From assembly GCF_000222685.1 (NCBI RefSeq), contig NZ_AFWJ01000268.1:1-35691 (forward strand): a stretch of 35,691 nucleotides of DNA. The letters run 5' to 3'. The notes beneath the pieces were generated by a model. It searched no databases. It had not been told where the DNA came from and saw only the letters and a program-made list of their open reading frames with translations. Of the stretch, positions 1-8,109 are shown piece by piece; the first letter of the stretch is position 1, and each line of letters starts with the position of its first letter. This DNA comes from Vibrio nigripulchritudo ATCC 27043. Lineage in GTDB: Bacteria; Pseudomonadota; Gammaproteobacteria; Enterobacterales; Vibrionaceae. The position numbers and the translations under genes were made by a program.

Positions 1-98
1 CAGACAAAAACAAAGAAATGCTGATAAAGCTGGCAAAGACATTTATTGAAGAAGCAGCAGAGAAGGCAAAAGTGGGGGAGGTTGGTAAAAGGATATAA
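1..98 (+). CDS. C-terminal tail of an unidentified gene, cut by the window edge
   Basis: An open frame enters from the left edge, with codons in phase from base 3, and runs 31 residues to a TAA at 96-98. The visible tail is lysine- and glutamate-rich and helical in character (it contains LAKTFIEEAAEKAKVGEVGK). The family cannot be recognised from so little. The composition is AT-rich like the defence-type operon that follows in the opposite direction, so it may belong to the same accessory segment. It could also be a chance open frame; the helical composition and the clean stop are the only support. Confidence 0.35.
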   Translation, partial: DKNKEMLIKLAKTFIEEAAEKAKVGEVGKRI

Positions 99-242
99 CC
101 ATTATAAAATTTTGGTTAAAATTGAGTTTCGGTAGATTCATACAGCTTCTGGTTTGAGATGATAGCTGCTCAAGCCGACTTTGTAATGAAGTGATTTTGA
201 AGTTAATGATTTGAATTCATATTTCTGAACTGTATTAATTTT

Positions 243-290
243 TAAAGAAAGAAGGGCGATATCGTAGTAGGAATATCAATACTGCCCTCT
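243..290 (-). terminator. Probable terminator of the McrBC-like operon
   Basis: AGGGC (253-257) pairs with GCCCT (284-288), and inside it GATAT (258-262) pairs with ATATC (273-277), with a six-base bulge on one side. Read on the minus strand, the hairpin lies just after the stop at 301 and is followed by a T-rich tail (TTCTTTCTTT). The bulge makes it imperfect. On the plus strand it may also end the gene entering from the left edge. Confidence 0.45.
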
Positions 291-300
291 CTCAATTGGG

Positions 301-2142
301 CTAACCTGTAAACAAGGGAAGTTGGAGGTTCTCGGGTATGGTAGCACCAGCATGCTTTAACAAAAGCTTTAAAGTTTCTGTTAGGTTATCAGAATCTTGT
401 GAAACACCTAATTTAATCCCAAAAGTTTGCAGAGACGGTGATACTGGCATTTTTCCTTCAATACTGTAATCAAATGCATGGAAACTTTGAAGTGATTTAT
501 CCTCATTCCCAACTGGATGTACAATGGTCATAGAGCAAACTAAAATGTCATTGTTTGTCCTATTATGTATTCCATGAACATATTTCAATGTGCAATCAGG
601 TAGATACTTCGAAAAGGCCAAGTTTGGATATGTATATTTTGCATCAAGTATTATTAGTTTGGAAGATTCATTTTCCTTTCTTACTTCAATTACGACATCA
701 GGGCTTCTATGTGAATATTTACCATGACTAGAGCGAGGTTTTACTTTCCCTTGCCTTATCACTTTCCCTTCAGAGTTGATATATAAGCTCTCATTTGAAC
801 GAGAGTTTTTGGGCATCCAATATATAGGTTCTCTGACCAAAGTAATTTCATTCCCGTCTATGTCGTGCATGAATGTGCTATTCGAATTAGGACGTCTTAT
901 AGGGTTTAAAATATTGTTCAGAGATTCACCTATTCTATAATAAGAGTAAGCCTCAAATAACGCTGGAATGCTTTTTATAGCCAATAGATTTTGGTAAACA
1001 GACCAATCCGGACTACTTTTTTCAAACCAGTTAATATATTCAATAAAAACGCCTCTATAGCTTTGTTGAGCCTCTGCTTTTTGAGTCAATATTGGTCGAT
1101 CAAGAACATAGTTGGTCACTGGAATGGACTTGTCTAAACTGTGTTTCAGAAACTTCAAGCGATCTATTGCCCGTAAACAACGCTCTATTTGGTTGCCAAG
1201 AAGCACTTTTTTGAATCGATTTACTTGAGTAAAGAAAGAAGAGTAGCCTTCTGGCATTTGCTCATTAAATGTTGATTTTAAAGAGTCGGATTTATTGTAG
1301 TTTGAAAGTTGCTTATCTGCTTCATTTAAAAGAGTTACGATGAAACCATGAATTACTTGGTTTTCATATACGTTGGAGTTTTCTTTTAGTTCTGGCACTT
1401 GAATTGAATGAGCTTTATACATCCTACTGTCGAACTCGAAGTGTGCACGATCTATATCATCGACTTCTTCAACAACAGAAAGGTTGTCTAACAACCAGCC
1501 TAAAGCGCTATCATCCAAACTCTCTTCCCCTGACGCTTGCAAGACACGGTGCTCTGGTAAAAGTTTAGTTATAGGCTTTGCAAACAAATTTTGAAATAGA
1601 AATGATAGCTTATCAATAGTTTTCTCAAGCCTCTCCAAGCTACCATTAGGAGAAGTTGAACCTTCCTTAAATCCGGCTCCATGCTTTGTTGTTTGAAAAA
1701 GAGAATGAAGTTGTTCGTCTCCTAAAGTAGCCAGATAGGAGAGCATGTCCTCCACATTTTTAGCATTAATTTTTGATGCAAAGACTTCCAATGGAGCAAA
1801 GCTTTTGACTATTTTGCTTTCATTTTCATCTTCAAGTTCAACAGATAGCTCTGCTAGCCCAAAGTAGTTTATAAACAAGCATTCTAACGATCGGCTTTTA
1901 AGCCGTTGGGGTTTCCAAATAAAAATTACGCGGTTTTCGTCATAGTCTACGTAAGTTGCAGGAATCCTATGGTCATAGAGATTTAGAGTAGCTCTTTGAA
2001 AATCTGATGGAGCACTTAAAACTAACTCTATTGCTTCATTCTCTCTTATCCATGAAGCTGGCTCTACTATTGAGCCAACCTCATTCAAACGAATAACTTC
2101 TCCTGATCTACTACCTGACTTGATGTGTAGCTCTAAATGCAT
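301..2142 (-). CDS. McrC-like DUF2357 / PD-(D/E)XK nuclease (CnuC-like)
   Basis: 613 residues. It is the likely nuclease half of a McrBC-type (type IV-like) defence pair. The N-terminal part (about 1-380) is beta-rich then helical and fits DUF2357 proteins. The C-terminal part carries the nuclease core: P481-D482 in a SPDVVIEVRK strand, followed by LIILDAKY with D500 and K502, which gives the D...D-x-K catalytic set of the McrC / PDDEXK_7 group. The ATG at 2142 follows the upstream stop by 12 bases with a weak AGGGG ribosome binding site, so the gene is almost certainly co-transcribed with, and probably translationally linked to, the AAA+ partner. Base composition is clearly more AT-rich than the tam/thi genes, consistent with transfer. 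By family, the motor partner would load or activate this nuclease on modified or foreign nucleic acid. The target is unknown: classical McrBC cuts modified DNA, while CoCoNuTs have been predicted to act on RNA. Confidence 0.8.
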   Translation of the reverse strand: MHLELHIKSGSRSGEVIRLNEVGSIVEPASWIRENEAIELVLSAPSDFQRATLNLYDHRIPATYVDYDENRVIFIWKPQRLKSRSLECLFINYFGLAELSVELEDENESKIVKSFAPLEVFASKINAKNVEDMLSYLATLGDEQLHSLFQTTKHGAGFKEGSTSPNGSLERLEKTIDKLSFLFQNLFAKPITKLLPEHRVLQASGEESLDDSALGWLLDNLSVVEEVDDIDRAHFEFDSRMYKAHSIQVPELKENSNVYENQVIHGFIVTLLNEADKQLSNYNKSDSLKSTFNEQMPEGYSSFFTQVNRFKKVLLGNQIERCLRAIDRLKFLKHSLDKSIPVTNYVLDRPILTQKAEAQQSYRGVFIEYINWFEKSSPDWSVYQNLLAIKSIPALFEAYSYYRIGESLNNILNPIRRPNSNSTFMHDIDGNEITLVREPIYWMPKNSRSNESLYINSEGKVIRQGKVKPRSSHGKYSHRSPDVVIEVRKENESSKLIILDAKYTYPNLAFSKYLPDCTLKYVHGIHNRTNNDILVCSMTIVHPVGNEDKSLQSFHAFDYSIEGKMPVSPSLQTFGIKLGVSQDSDNLTETLKLLLKHAGATIPENLQLPLFTG

Positions 2143-2154
2143 GTTCGTCTACCC

Positions 2155-4662
2155 CTAGAAATATGAGTATGAACCTGTAAATTCATTACCACTTGCCAGA
2201 ATTCTCTCTATCTGAGATGCTGAACGTGGGTAAGTTTTGTTTACAATAGTCAGTAGTTGTTCCAAACGTTTTCTAAATGAAGCTCCATATCCTTCAATAT
2301 GTGGAAGAATATGCTGCTGAATAGCGAAGTCCATGGCAGCTTCTGAGCCAATCATCTGGCCTGCGACATCACAATAACTTGTAATCGCGTTTACTTTCCG
2401 CCTGCTTATCGGAATGGACTTTCCGAATGAAGGATCACGAGTACTCAATGTATCGATTATTTTAGCAAGAATAGATTCGTCGGCTTTAGATAGCTCTGCA
2501 TACTCTGGAACAAATAATTTCCGCAGCTTTGATGCTTTGATTGAGCCATCAAGTGTTAAGCTAGTTGCCTCTACTATTTTATCGTCAGGTGAATCCAAAG
2601 TAATTACTGGGACTCGGTCAATGAGTCTAGGAGATAATTTCTCTGTAGTAGCATCATTGTTAATTGTTGCAATAAATCTTGTATTGTCACCGATTTCGAG
2701 GAACCGGTGGCTTTCATGAGGGATCCCCGTATCTATTGGACGATTTAAGTTCTCTAGATCACATAAAGCAAGGAAGTCAGACCAGTAGTGCTCCATGCTT
2801 GATAAATTAGCTTCGTCCAAAAGGATTAGCTTTAGAGCATCGCAATCTTTGGATTCTTGCCTAGAAAGAAAACTATACAGTCCAGTTCTAGACTCTTGGT
2901 AAACATCTTTAAGTGAGTTATAAAAACCTAGCGTATCTCTACTTGATACCCATCCTCGACCAACAGGTACATACAAGAAATTCTGATCTCCCTTGCTACT
3001 GCCTAAATGTAATGCTTTTGCAAGGCGTGTTGCAGTTGATGTTTTACCTGTACCAGGAGGACCTGACAATATTGTAAGGAACGATTGATTTACCGAAACG
3101 ATAAGGTTTGTCATCTCTTCTTTGCTAAATGTTCTCCCATTGTCTTGAGCGAAATGAGAGACAATGGAATCTACAACTTGTTCGGCTGTGTCTGGTTCAG
3201 ATTGGCTGTATATAATGGGACAATACTGTTGAGCTGGTTTGGATACTGAAGCTGATTTACCACTTAAAACCCTATTAATGGCTTCCATCTCGCCAATTTT
3301 TTTTGCTAGCTCTTCAGTGTCATTGTTTTTTAGTGTAGCTTCGAAGCCTTTTACTGTAGATTCGAGTCTTTTGGAATGCTGTTCGTAGTAGTTACAATCA
3401 TTTTTTAGTGCCTCAATTTCATTAACTAGCTCTAGTCGACCAAGCTTTTCTTTTATCTCCTTATCAAGTGAATCTTGTTTATCCTCTAGAGATGAAATAT
3501 TTTCACTCAGCTCTTGTTGTTTCAATTTTAAAGTTTGTCTAACTTCATCTTCAGTCTCAGCGGCGATTCTTGCAATTTTGTCTTGCGCATCTCTGCGTTT
3601 TTGAGCAACAGTTTCAACGATTTGTGCTATCTCTTGCTCTTTTGCCGCAATCAGAGACTTTTGTTCTTGTAATTTCTGTTGAATCTTTTTCTCTTCTGCT
3701 TTTGCATCTGCTTTAACTTTGTCAATAAAATCGCTCAAAAGTGTGGACTTGTTAACTTCAACATATTCGTTCAGAAATGATTGACCAGAGTTACTTTCTA
3801 GATAGTTTTTTACGAGCTCAAAGCCTATGTCTGCTTCACTTAAATATCTATCTAATAGACCTTTTAGACGTTCCAGTCGTTCATCAGACTTACCAAATTT
3901 ATTTGCCTTTTCGCTGTCAGTAATTATTTGCTGCAGTCGCTCGGCTTCTTTTTTTCCTAATCCCTTGGTCTGCTTACCAAAGCCGAGTTGGTTTACTATT
4001 TTGATCAGTTGGTCATCTGAAACATAGTCAATACTGCTTTTCTCGATTCGATGCGAGGAAAGTTGTTTGAATGAGGATACAAATAGCATTGATTCATCGT
4101 TGATCCTTGTCTCAACTAAGCAATTAGTAATACTGTTTGCGGGAAATCTTCCTATATAACCCTTGCCGAAAGATAAACTTGGATGCACATATGGCTCCAC
4201 AATATATCTATCGTCATCTGTTTGGCTGCTAGTGAGAGGTCCGTAAAGGAAACCGTCGTCTAGAATAAAAAATGGTCTAGAAGGTGGGGTAATTCCTGCC
4301 GGTAAGATACCGTTTTCTTTGCTTGGTAGTGAAACCGATACTATCGGTAACAAAGTACTTGGAGTTAGATCAGAAAAGGCTGCTTCATCGCGAGCCCAAT
4401 ATCGAGGAGAGCCACTTTGAAGTGATTTTTCTTCATCTAAGTTGTGGGACTTTAGAATGAAGAGTTCGTCTGTTTCATAGTTAGTATCGATATATGGGTA
4501 TCCCTTCGAAACTAAGATATCTTGAGGGTAATCTTGCTTAATTACCGGGGTAAATTCCTCATTGTCAGAGATGCTTAATATCGGGGTTACAAATCCTTGG
4601 TTTTCATTTAATTGTGTGGATTTTATAACAACCAGTTTATTGAGAGCTTTTCGTTCCTGCAT
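2155..4662 (-). CDS. Coiled-coil McrB-like AAA+ NTPase (CnuB-like)
   Basis: 835 residues and first gene of the two-gene operon. Order of parts: an N-terminal region (about 1-300) with no domain recognised, including a beta-rich block at about 125-205; a long highly charged coiled coil (about 315-465, rich in E, K and Q heptads); then a McrB-type AAA+ domain. The latter shows Walker A GPPGTGKTS (534-542), Walker B LILLDEANL (612-620), and a sensor/arginine-finger stretch ATINNDATTEKLSPRLIDR (665-683). The DEAN box and this asparagine-rich sensor resemble the McrB/MoxR-like clade rather than generic AAA proteins. E. coli McrB is much shorter and lacks the coiled coil; the insertion is the hallmark of CoCoNuT systems. 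The ATG at 4662 has only a weak TAGG upstream. Whether it uses GTP, like McrB, or ATP cannot be read from sequence. The family call is strong, the CoCoNuT subtype is not assigned. Confidence 0.8.
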   Translation of the reverse strand: MQERKALNKLVVIKSTQLNENQGFVTPILSISDNEEFTPVIKQDYPQDILVSKGYPYIDTNYETDELFILKSHNLDEEKSLQSGSPRYWARDEAAFSDLTPSTLLPIVSVSLPSKENGILPAGITPPSRPFFILDDGFLYGPLTSSQTDDDRYIVEPYVHPSLSFGKGYIGRFPANSITNCLVETRINDESMLFVSSFKQLSSHRIEKSSIDYVSDDQLIKIVNQLGFGKQTKGLGKKEAERLQQIITDSEKANKFGKSDERLERLKGLLDRYLSEADIGFELVKNYLESNSGQSFLNEYVEVNKSTLLSDFIDKVKADAKAEEKKIQQKLQEQKSLIAAKEQEIAQIVETVAQKRRDAQDKIARIAAETEDEVRQTLKLKQQELSENISSLEDKQDSLDKEIKEKLGRLELVNEIEALKNDCNYYEQHSKRLESTVKGFEATLKNNDTEELAKKIGEMEAINRVLSGKSASVSKPAQQYCPIIYSQSEPDTAEQVVDSIVSHFAQDNGRTFSKEEMTNLIVSVNQSFLTILSGPPGTGKTSTATRLAKALHLGSSKGDQNFLYVPVGRGWVSSRDTLGFYNSLKDVYQESRTGLYSFLSRQESKDCDALKLILLDEANLSSMEHYWSDFLALCDLENLNRPIDTGIPHESHRFLEIGDNTRFIATINNDATTEKLSPRLIDRVPVITLDSPDDKIVEATSLTLDGSIKASKLRKLFVPEYAELSKADESILAKIIDTLSTRDPSFGKSIPISRRKVNAITSYCDVAGQMIGSEAAMDFAIQQHILPHIEGYGASFRKRLEQLLTIVNKTYPRSASQIERILASGNEFTGSYSYF

Positions 4663-5004
4663 TGTATGTACCTAACCAATCGATTAAATCTGATTTAACT
4701 TCAAGCATCTTACACTCTATCTCGGATTTAAAGCGAATATAAACTTTGTTTCATTTCAAAATGTTGAGCTGATTAGTGAAAAAATTGTTCATATATAGGT
4801 GATTCAATGCATTGGAACATCTGTGTCACGTATCGCGTGAATTTATTCGTAATTTGATAGTTTATGCTTGTATGAGTCCATGAGAAGGTATTCATTTACT
4901 ACCAAAGAGCAATTTCTACTCAAATACAAAATATGATGCACGGGGACAACTCTTACTCTTAAATGTTGTTTTATCTTCGTCCACACAGCATCGAATTGGG
5001 AGCT
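4663..5004. other. Intergenic: 5' region of the McrBC-like operon
   Basis: 342 bases without a credible gene. It should hold the minus-strand promoter for the McrBC-like operon and the 3' end of the membrane-protein gene at 5005. It is AT-rich. A minus-strand TTGAAA followed by TATTCG around 4735-4760 has too short a spacer to call a promoter, and no clear intrinsic terminator was found after 5005. Confidence 0.5.
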
Positions 5005-5961
5005 TTAAGACTTCCGCCCCCCAGATGAAGAACTCACCACTTCCGTATTCTTTCTAATGCCATCAATCAGGCGATCCAGCAGGGTAAACATCACTTCAAT
5101 GCTGTAGCCTGCCAAAAATGCTAATGCCATAGGGGAAAGGGTCATATCCCCCATTTCTGGTTTTAATAACCAGCCTGTAATCATTCCGGCAAGGCAGCCT
5201 AACGTTAGTCTGAGCCGGTAGCCCACTTCGCGGCTGGCGGTGTACGTGAGGTTTCTGACTTGCTGAAGCAAACTTCTGAGCACAAAAATAAACGCCCCTA
5301 GTAAGCCGTAGAGCAATGGCAATACGTAGTTTTGTAGCATTTGCAGAACAGACTGCGCCGCAATAAGGTTGGCTTGATATTCCAGTTCTAACTGGTTGGT
5401 TGCTTCATTGGGTATTGGCAGGTCGAACTGAAATTCCTGCCCCAGCATCCATATCCAGTTCCATTTCTTTAAAAGCTGATAATTGGCTTCAAGATCCTGA
5501 CTTAAGGGAAACGTGGCTTGGGGAAGGGAGTCTGCCAAAGTCTGGGTTAGCGAATGTCCGAACAGGTAGAACATCTGAATCGCCAGTAAGCAGATTAAGG
5601 TCATCACCGTGTAGCGCCGATACCAGGTAATGACTCTCGTTGCGCCAGTAAAGGTGACTTTGCCATCGCTGGCACTGGGGACGACGGCTTTGATGCTTTC
5701 AACCGTAACGGGATACACCTGTTTTGCCAGCCGATCAAAACTGTGCAGCAACTGGATTTCGTCTTCTGTGTTCCAGTATTTGGTGCCGAGTTTGGCGTTG
5801 GCTTGGGCGATGCCCTGCGCGATGTTGGCGTCGATAGAAAGGTCCCCGTGCCGGGCAACGTAGTGCAGTAAAAGACATCCGTCGCTGACAAGGAGCTGTA
5901 AGTCGCTGTCAGGTTGAAGGCTGGAGTCATTCGTTTTTGTCTTTACTTGTCTGCTCTGCAC
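5005..5961 (-). CDS. Four-helix integral membrane protein of unknown function
   Basis: 318 residues, family not recognised. Residues 1-110 are soluble with no signal peptide. Hydrophobic segments lie at about 116-136, 212-232, 251-267 and 274-293, separated by a soluble loop of roughly 75 residues (about 137-211) that is probably periplasmic. The tail is serine-rich and basic. The start is GTG at 5961; TTAGG about ten bases upstream is a modest binding site. The gene is last in a minus-strand series, 49 bases after the lamin-tail gene. In this context it could be a membrane partner, an exporter or an immunity/holin-like factor for the muramidase, but nothing in its own sequence shows which. 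Confidence 0.7.
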   Translation of the reverse strand: MQSRQVKTKTNDSSLQPDSDLQLLVSDGCLLLHYVARHGDLSIDANIAQGIAQANAKLGTKYWNTEDEIQLLHSFDRLAKQVYPVTVESIKAVVPSASDGKVTFTGATRVITWYRRYTVMTLICLLAIQMFYLFGHSLTQTLADSLPQATFPLSQDLEANYQLLKKWNWIWMLGQEFQFDLPIPNEATNQLELEYQANLIAAQSVLQMLQNYVLPLLYGLLGAFIFVLRSLLQQVRNLTYTASREVGYRLRLTLGCLAGMITGWLLKPEMGDMTLSPMALAFLAGYSIEVMFTLLDRLIDGIRKNTEVVSSSSGGRKS

Positions 5962-6010
5962 GAGGAAAACCTAATTTGATGCGTTGTTATTGAGCTTGAG
6001 GCGAGGATAT

Positions 6011-6784
6011 CTAGTACTGATAAGATCCCACTTCGTGGTCGAGGTAATCGAACAGCTTGCAGTGACCTTGCTCGTTATTCCAAATCGCTCTTGGGCTGCA
6101 AAAACTGAATTCGCCTTCGTTTAAGTGTTCTTTGTTTGTGAACACCTTGACGGAGGATTGCGCCTGCAATCGGATGCCTTCTGGAAAGGTGAAAGTCGTC
6201 TGGTTGCGCACAGATTCCACTCGCCAGGCTCCGATGTCTACTGTGTTGTCTGAAACGTTGGAAATTTCCACATATTCGTCGCCTTCGGTGTGCTTTTCTT
6301 CCCCGTCAAAATAAATGTTGGTGATAAGCACGTCAGGGTAGGCGTCACCACCATACGCTAAGGTCGACACGCTTTGACCATGTGGGTTGAGTAGGGTTGC
6401 GGTATCGCCATGGTTGTTCCAGATGGGTTTGTCGGACTGAAAACTGAATTCAGAATCGCCAGACGTCGCCACACGAATTTTGCCATATGGTGCCAGAACT
6501 GAACCTTCTGGAAATTCAAATTCCTGATCCGGTGAACCCGCCAGAATTTTCCAACTGGTGAGGTCAATTGCCAGCCCGCCCCGGTTAACAATGTCGATGT
6601 ATTCGTCCAGATGATCGGTCTGCCCTTTGAAGTCGAGCGCCCCAATTTCTACTTGACTGGTTTCCTGAATTCGGTTTAAGTCTTCCCATAGCTCGTCGAG
6701 TTGTGGTTTGGTCAGAGTGTTCGCCAGCCTGCTTTCAAGAAGGGTTTTCAATTGTTCCTGAATGTATTGAATCGTCAGTGCCAC
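6011..6784 (-). CDS. Protein with two tandem lamin-tail-like domains
   Basis: 257 residues from a GTG at 6784, chosen because AAGGA lies seven bases upstream. The frame is open further upstream to 7036, but that extension overlaps the muramidase gene and its terminator. A helical N-terminus (1-44) precedes two copies of a lamin-tail-like beta sandwich, at about 46-145 and 152-257. The copies align on DEYIDIVN versus DEYVEISN, then a W residue (SWKI / AWRV), then FEFPEGS versus FTFPEGI, then IWNN in both. There is no signal peptide or membrane segment. Bacterial lamin-tail domains are usually add-ons of secreted or surface nucleases and phosphatases and are thought to bind ligands; a protein made of little else is unusual. 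A terminator separates it from the muramidase gene, so it may have its own promoter at 6785-6905. Confidence 0.7.
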   Translation of the reverse strand: MALTIQYIQEQLKTLLESRLANTLTKPQLDELWEDLNRIQETSQVEIGALDFKGQTDHLDEYIDIVNRGGLAIDLTSWKILAGSPDQEFEFPEGSVLAPYGKIRVATSGDSEFSFQSDKPIWNNHGDTATLLNPHGQSVSTLAYGGDAYPDVLITNIYFDGEEKHTEGDEYVEISNVSDNTVDIGAWRVESVRNQTTFTFPEGIRLQAQSSVKVFTNKEHLNEGEFSFCSPRAIWNNEQGHCKLFDYLDHEVGSYQY

Positions 6785-6905
6785 GTTATTTTCCTTTTGC
6801 GTTTGTGTTTTGGTTATTTTGAGGCATCTCTGCTGCTGCATCCCTGTCAGAGCGAGGAAGAATTCAGGGAAATTAACGATGTGGCTTATAGGTAAAGAAG
6901 GGGAG

Positions 6906-6930
6906 AAAAAAGGCAGAGGTTGACTCTGCC
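6906..6930 (-). terminator. Intrinsic terminator after the muramidase gene
   Basis: GGCAGAG (6912-6918) and CTCTGCC (6924-6930) form a 7-bp stem with a 5-base loop. Read on the minus strand it is followed by six T (6906-6911). It lies about 20 bases past the muramidase stop and separates that gene from the lamin-tail gene. Confidence 0.85.
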
Positions 6931-6950
6931 AAGGGGTTCTCATGGTTTTA

Positions 6951-7841
6951 TCAGCCTGCGTGTTTGTCGTACGCGGCAAGCAGTTTTTCGTCGTAGCGGT
7001 TCTCGGCGTACGCCGGACCGTTGTAGTAGCGGGCAAAGGTCGCCCAGTCCAGTTTCTGAATGGCGGTGTGTAAGCGCGAATCTGCCTTAATGAAATTCAC
7101 AAAGGCAAACAGGTGGAAGCGTTCGGCAAGAAACATCTCGCGAACAAAGGTTTCGACATCGTCATACCCTGCTGCCTGATGGTTGAAGCCCATGATCTGG
7201 TAGCGTCCATAAGATGCCGACATCAGTGCCGCTTTGCGGTTAAGTGCCATTGCGTTTTGCAAGCGCTCGTATTCCTTTTCTCCGCCGACATAAAGTGAAC
7301 GATCCCACTTGCGAGATGAAATCTCGGGGTGAGATTCATCAAACTGGCGGTCGCTGCATTTAGAGAAAATGTGCGCTTCGAACAAGATGCACGGAGGACC
7401 ACTGGCAAAGAAACCACTGCCTGCTGATTCCACTTCAGACACCGCTTTCACCGCTGCAACATCGCAGTCCAGCGATTCAGCCGCTTTTTCAAAGTCTTCT
7501 TCAGACAAGCTCACTTCAGGCTTTATCCGAGGTAAAAACAGGCTTGGCGCAAAGCCCAGTTCATCGGAAGCCGCTTCTGCCAACGCTTTGTGGCTTTTGC
7601 CGTTGCAGTCGATACGACCGTCGGGGTTTTTAAAGCCCAGAATACTGGCTTGCATCTTCTTGATGGCTTGGCAGGTTTTGGAGGTGTCGAAGTCATCACC
7701 AATGATGCCATCTTCAACCAGAGTTTCATCCAGCCCAATTTTGTCACTGGCTTCGTTCAGTGCTTTTTGAATCACAAGTACATCTTCCGCTAAGTTTTCA
7801 CCAAGTGTGCCCACCGAAGACGTTAAAGGAAGGTCTTTCAT
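6951..7841 (-). CDS. N-acetylmuramidase (DUF3380 family) with peptidoglycan-binding domain
   Basis: 296 residues from the ATG at 7841, which has a GGAG site eight bases upstream; an in-frame ATG at 7874 has none. Residues 15-90 look like a peptidoglycan-binding helical domain (VLVIQKALNEAS ... GIIGDDFD ... SHKALAEAA). Residues 110-296 fit the muramidase domain seen in phage-type endolysins: the acidic pair E136/E138 in AVSEVESAGSGF includes the expected catalytic glutamate, and SYGRYQIMGFNH (210-221) is the lysozyme-like substrate loop. It should cleave the MurNAc-GlcNAc bond of peptidoglycan. There is no signal peptide, so export would need a holin, an injection system or lysis. No phage structural genes are nearby, so this is not an ordinary prophage lysis cassette. 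Confidence 0.85.
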   Translation of the reverse strand: MKDLPLTSSVGTLGENLAEDVLVIQKALNEASDKIGLDETLVEDGIIGDDFDTSKTCQAIKKMQASILGFKNPDGRIDCNGKSHKALAEAASDELGFAPSLFLPRIKPEVSLSEEDFEKAAESLDCDVAAVKAVSEVESAGSGFFASGPPCILFEAHIFSKCSDRQFDESHPEISSRKWDRSLYVGGEKEYERLQNAMALNRKAALMSASYGRYQIMGFNHQAAGYDDVETFVREMFLAERFHLFAFVNFIKADSRLHTAIQKLDWATFARYYNGPAYAENRYDEKLLAAYDKHAG

Positions 7842-8109
7842 TGTTTGCTCCTGAATGCGTAATTTCGTCTTCATTACGGTATCTGAGATCTGGTGAAGAA
7901 AACTTGGTGGAATGGAGGGGGAAACCCGCCAGAACAGTGAAATCAGCTTTAAGGAAGTTATAGAAATTATGGCTTTAGAGTAAGCGATAATAATTCTATA
8001 AATACGACTTAGTGCAAATTCTTAGTGATAATCAGAATGAATAAATATGATATGTTCATTCCAAAAAAAACAGCAGGCTAAAGCCTAAATAACAAATCAA
8101 AGGAATTGT

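Noticed and set aside
5604-5930. Second minus-strand frame of 108 residues inside the membrane-protein gene
   Set aside because: Overlaps in another frame; threonine/proline/serine-rich nonsense composition and no start signal.
6785-7036. N-terminal extension of the lamin-tail gene to 7036
   Set aside because: The extension overlaps the muramidase coding sequence and crosses its terminator; the GTG at 6784 has a proper ribosome binding site.
7975-8060. Fur-like box before the lipoprotein gene (AGTGATAATCAGAATG)
   Set aside because: Only part of the 19-base consensus is matched; in AT-rich DNA this is too weak to list.
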